Of a stretch of 6,046 nucleotides of DNA, positions 5,951 to 6,046 are shown one piece after another. The notes beneath the pieces are model-generated. The model worked only from the letters and a program-made list of their open reading frames with translations. It made no database searches and was not told the origin of the DNA. Where the stretch lies: positions 1-6,046 of the forward strand of contig DAOVBF010000085.1 in NCBI GenBank assembly GCA_030673955.1. Direction: 5' to 3'. The translations under genes were made by a program, and so were the position numbers. The first letter of the stretch is position 1, and the number at the start of each line of letters is the position of its first letter. The DNA is from Deltaproteobacteria bacterium. Lineage in GTDB: Bacteria; Myxococcota_A; UBA9160; SZUA-336.

Positions 5951-5951
5951 G

Positions 5952-6046
5952 CTAGCGCGTCAGGATGCCGTCGAGGCGATCGAGATCGTTGAGGACCTTC
6001 CAGGTGCCGCCGCCCGACTCCACACGGCCCTGCCAGGTCCCCAGAC
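5952..6046 (-). CDS. C-terminal end of an unidentified protein, cut by the window edge
   Basis: Thirty codons and a TAG stop (5952-5954) are visible on the minus strand, with the gene continuing beyond the right edge. The peptide reads GTWQGRVESGGGTWKVL and then NDLDRLDGILTR. The two GTW segments and the regular Leu/Asp-rich end look like a beta hairpin followed by a terminal helix. Codon use is typical of the window, with G/C at most third positions, which supports real coding. The CLC gene lies downstream on the same strand after 157 non-coding bases. Too little is present to name a family. Confidence 0.45.
   Translation of the reverse strand, partial: LGTWQGRVESGGGTWKVLNDLDRLDGILTR

Overview
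The window looks like the end of a GC-rich bacterial contig, probably metagenomic. The coding style (dense genes, many C/G third positions, GTG and TTG starts, proteobacterial-type enzyme families) suggests a proteobacterium or a related high-GC group such as Myxococcota. No marker gene allows a firmer placement. I see no phage, transposon, CRISPR or RNA gene.

Layout, left to right. Bases 1 to about 140 are a G/T-rich stretch with an 18-base G run and almost no A; this looks like low-quality assembly rather than biology. It merges into a HAD-type hydrolase gene (+) whose conserved middle and end are intact but whose N-terminal catalytic motif is missing. Converging on it, with one base between the stop codons, is a small Rossmann-fold protein of the TIGR00725/LOG-like group (-). 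After a 144-bp divergent intergenic region comes a probable + strand operon: a small four-helix membrane protein of unknown function, a gamma-glutamyltransferase-like Ntn hydrolase, and a Nudix hydrolase with the N-terminal domain seen in ADP-ribose/nucleoside-diphosphate-X hydrolases. The Nudix gene converges on a 603-residue CLC chloride channel/transporter with a C-terminal CBS pair (-). Upstream of the CLC gene are 157 non-coding bases holding three GC-rich inverted repeats, then the last 30 codons of another minus-strand gene that runs off the window.

No single pathway ties the genes together. The best-supported functional unit is the membrane protein and the gamma-glutamyltransferase: the only plausible start of the latter is a CTG that overlaps the stop of the former (CTGA). 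The most informative residue-level observations are that the CLC protein keeps the gating glutamate but has valine at the internal proton-glutamate position, as in CLC channels, and that the gamma-glutamyltransferase lacks the lid loop and the substrate-binding arginine of the E. coli enzyme. I found no clearly new multi-gene system; most of the region is ordinary housekeeping or transport content with some unusual details.
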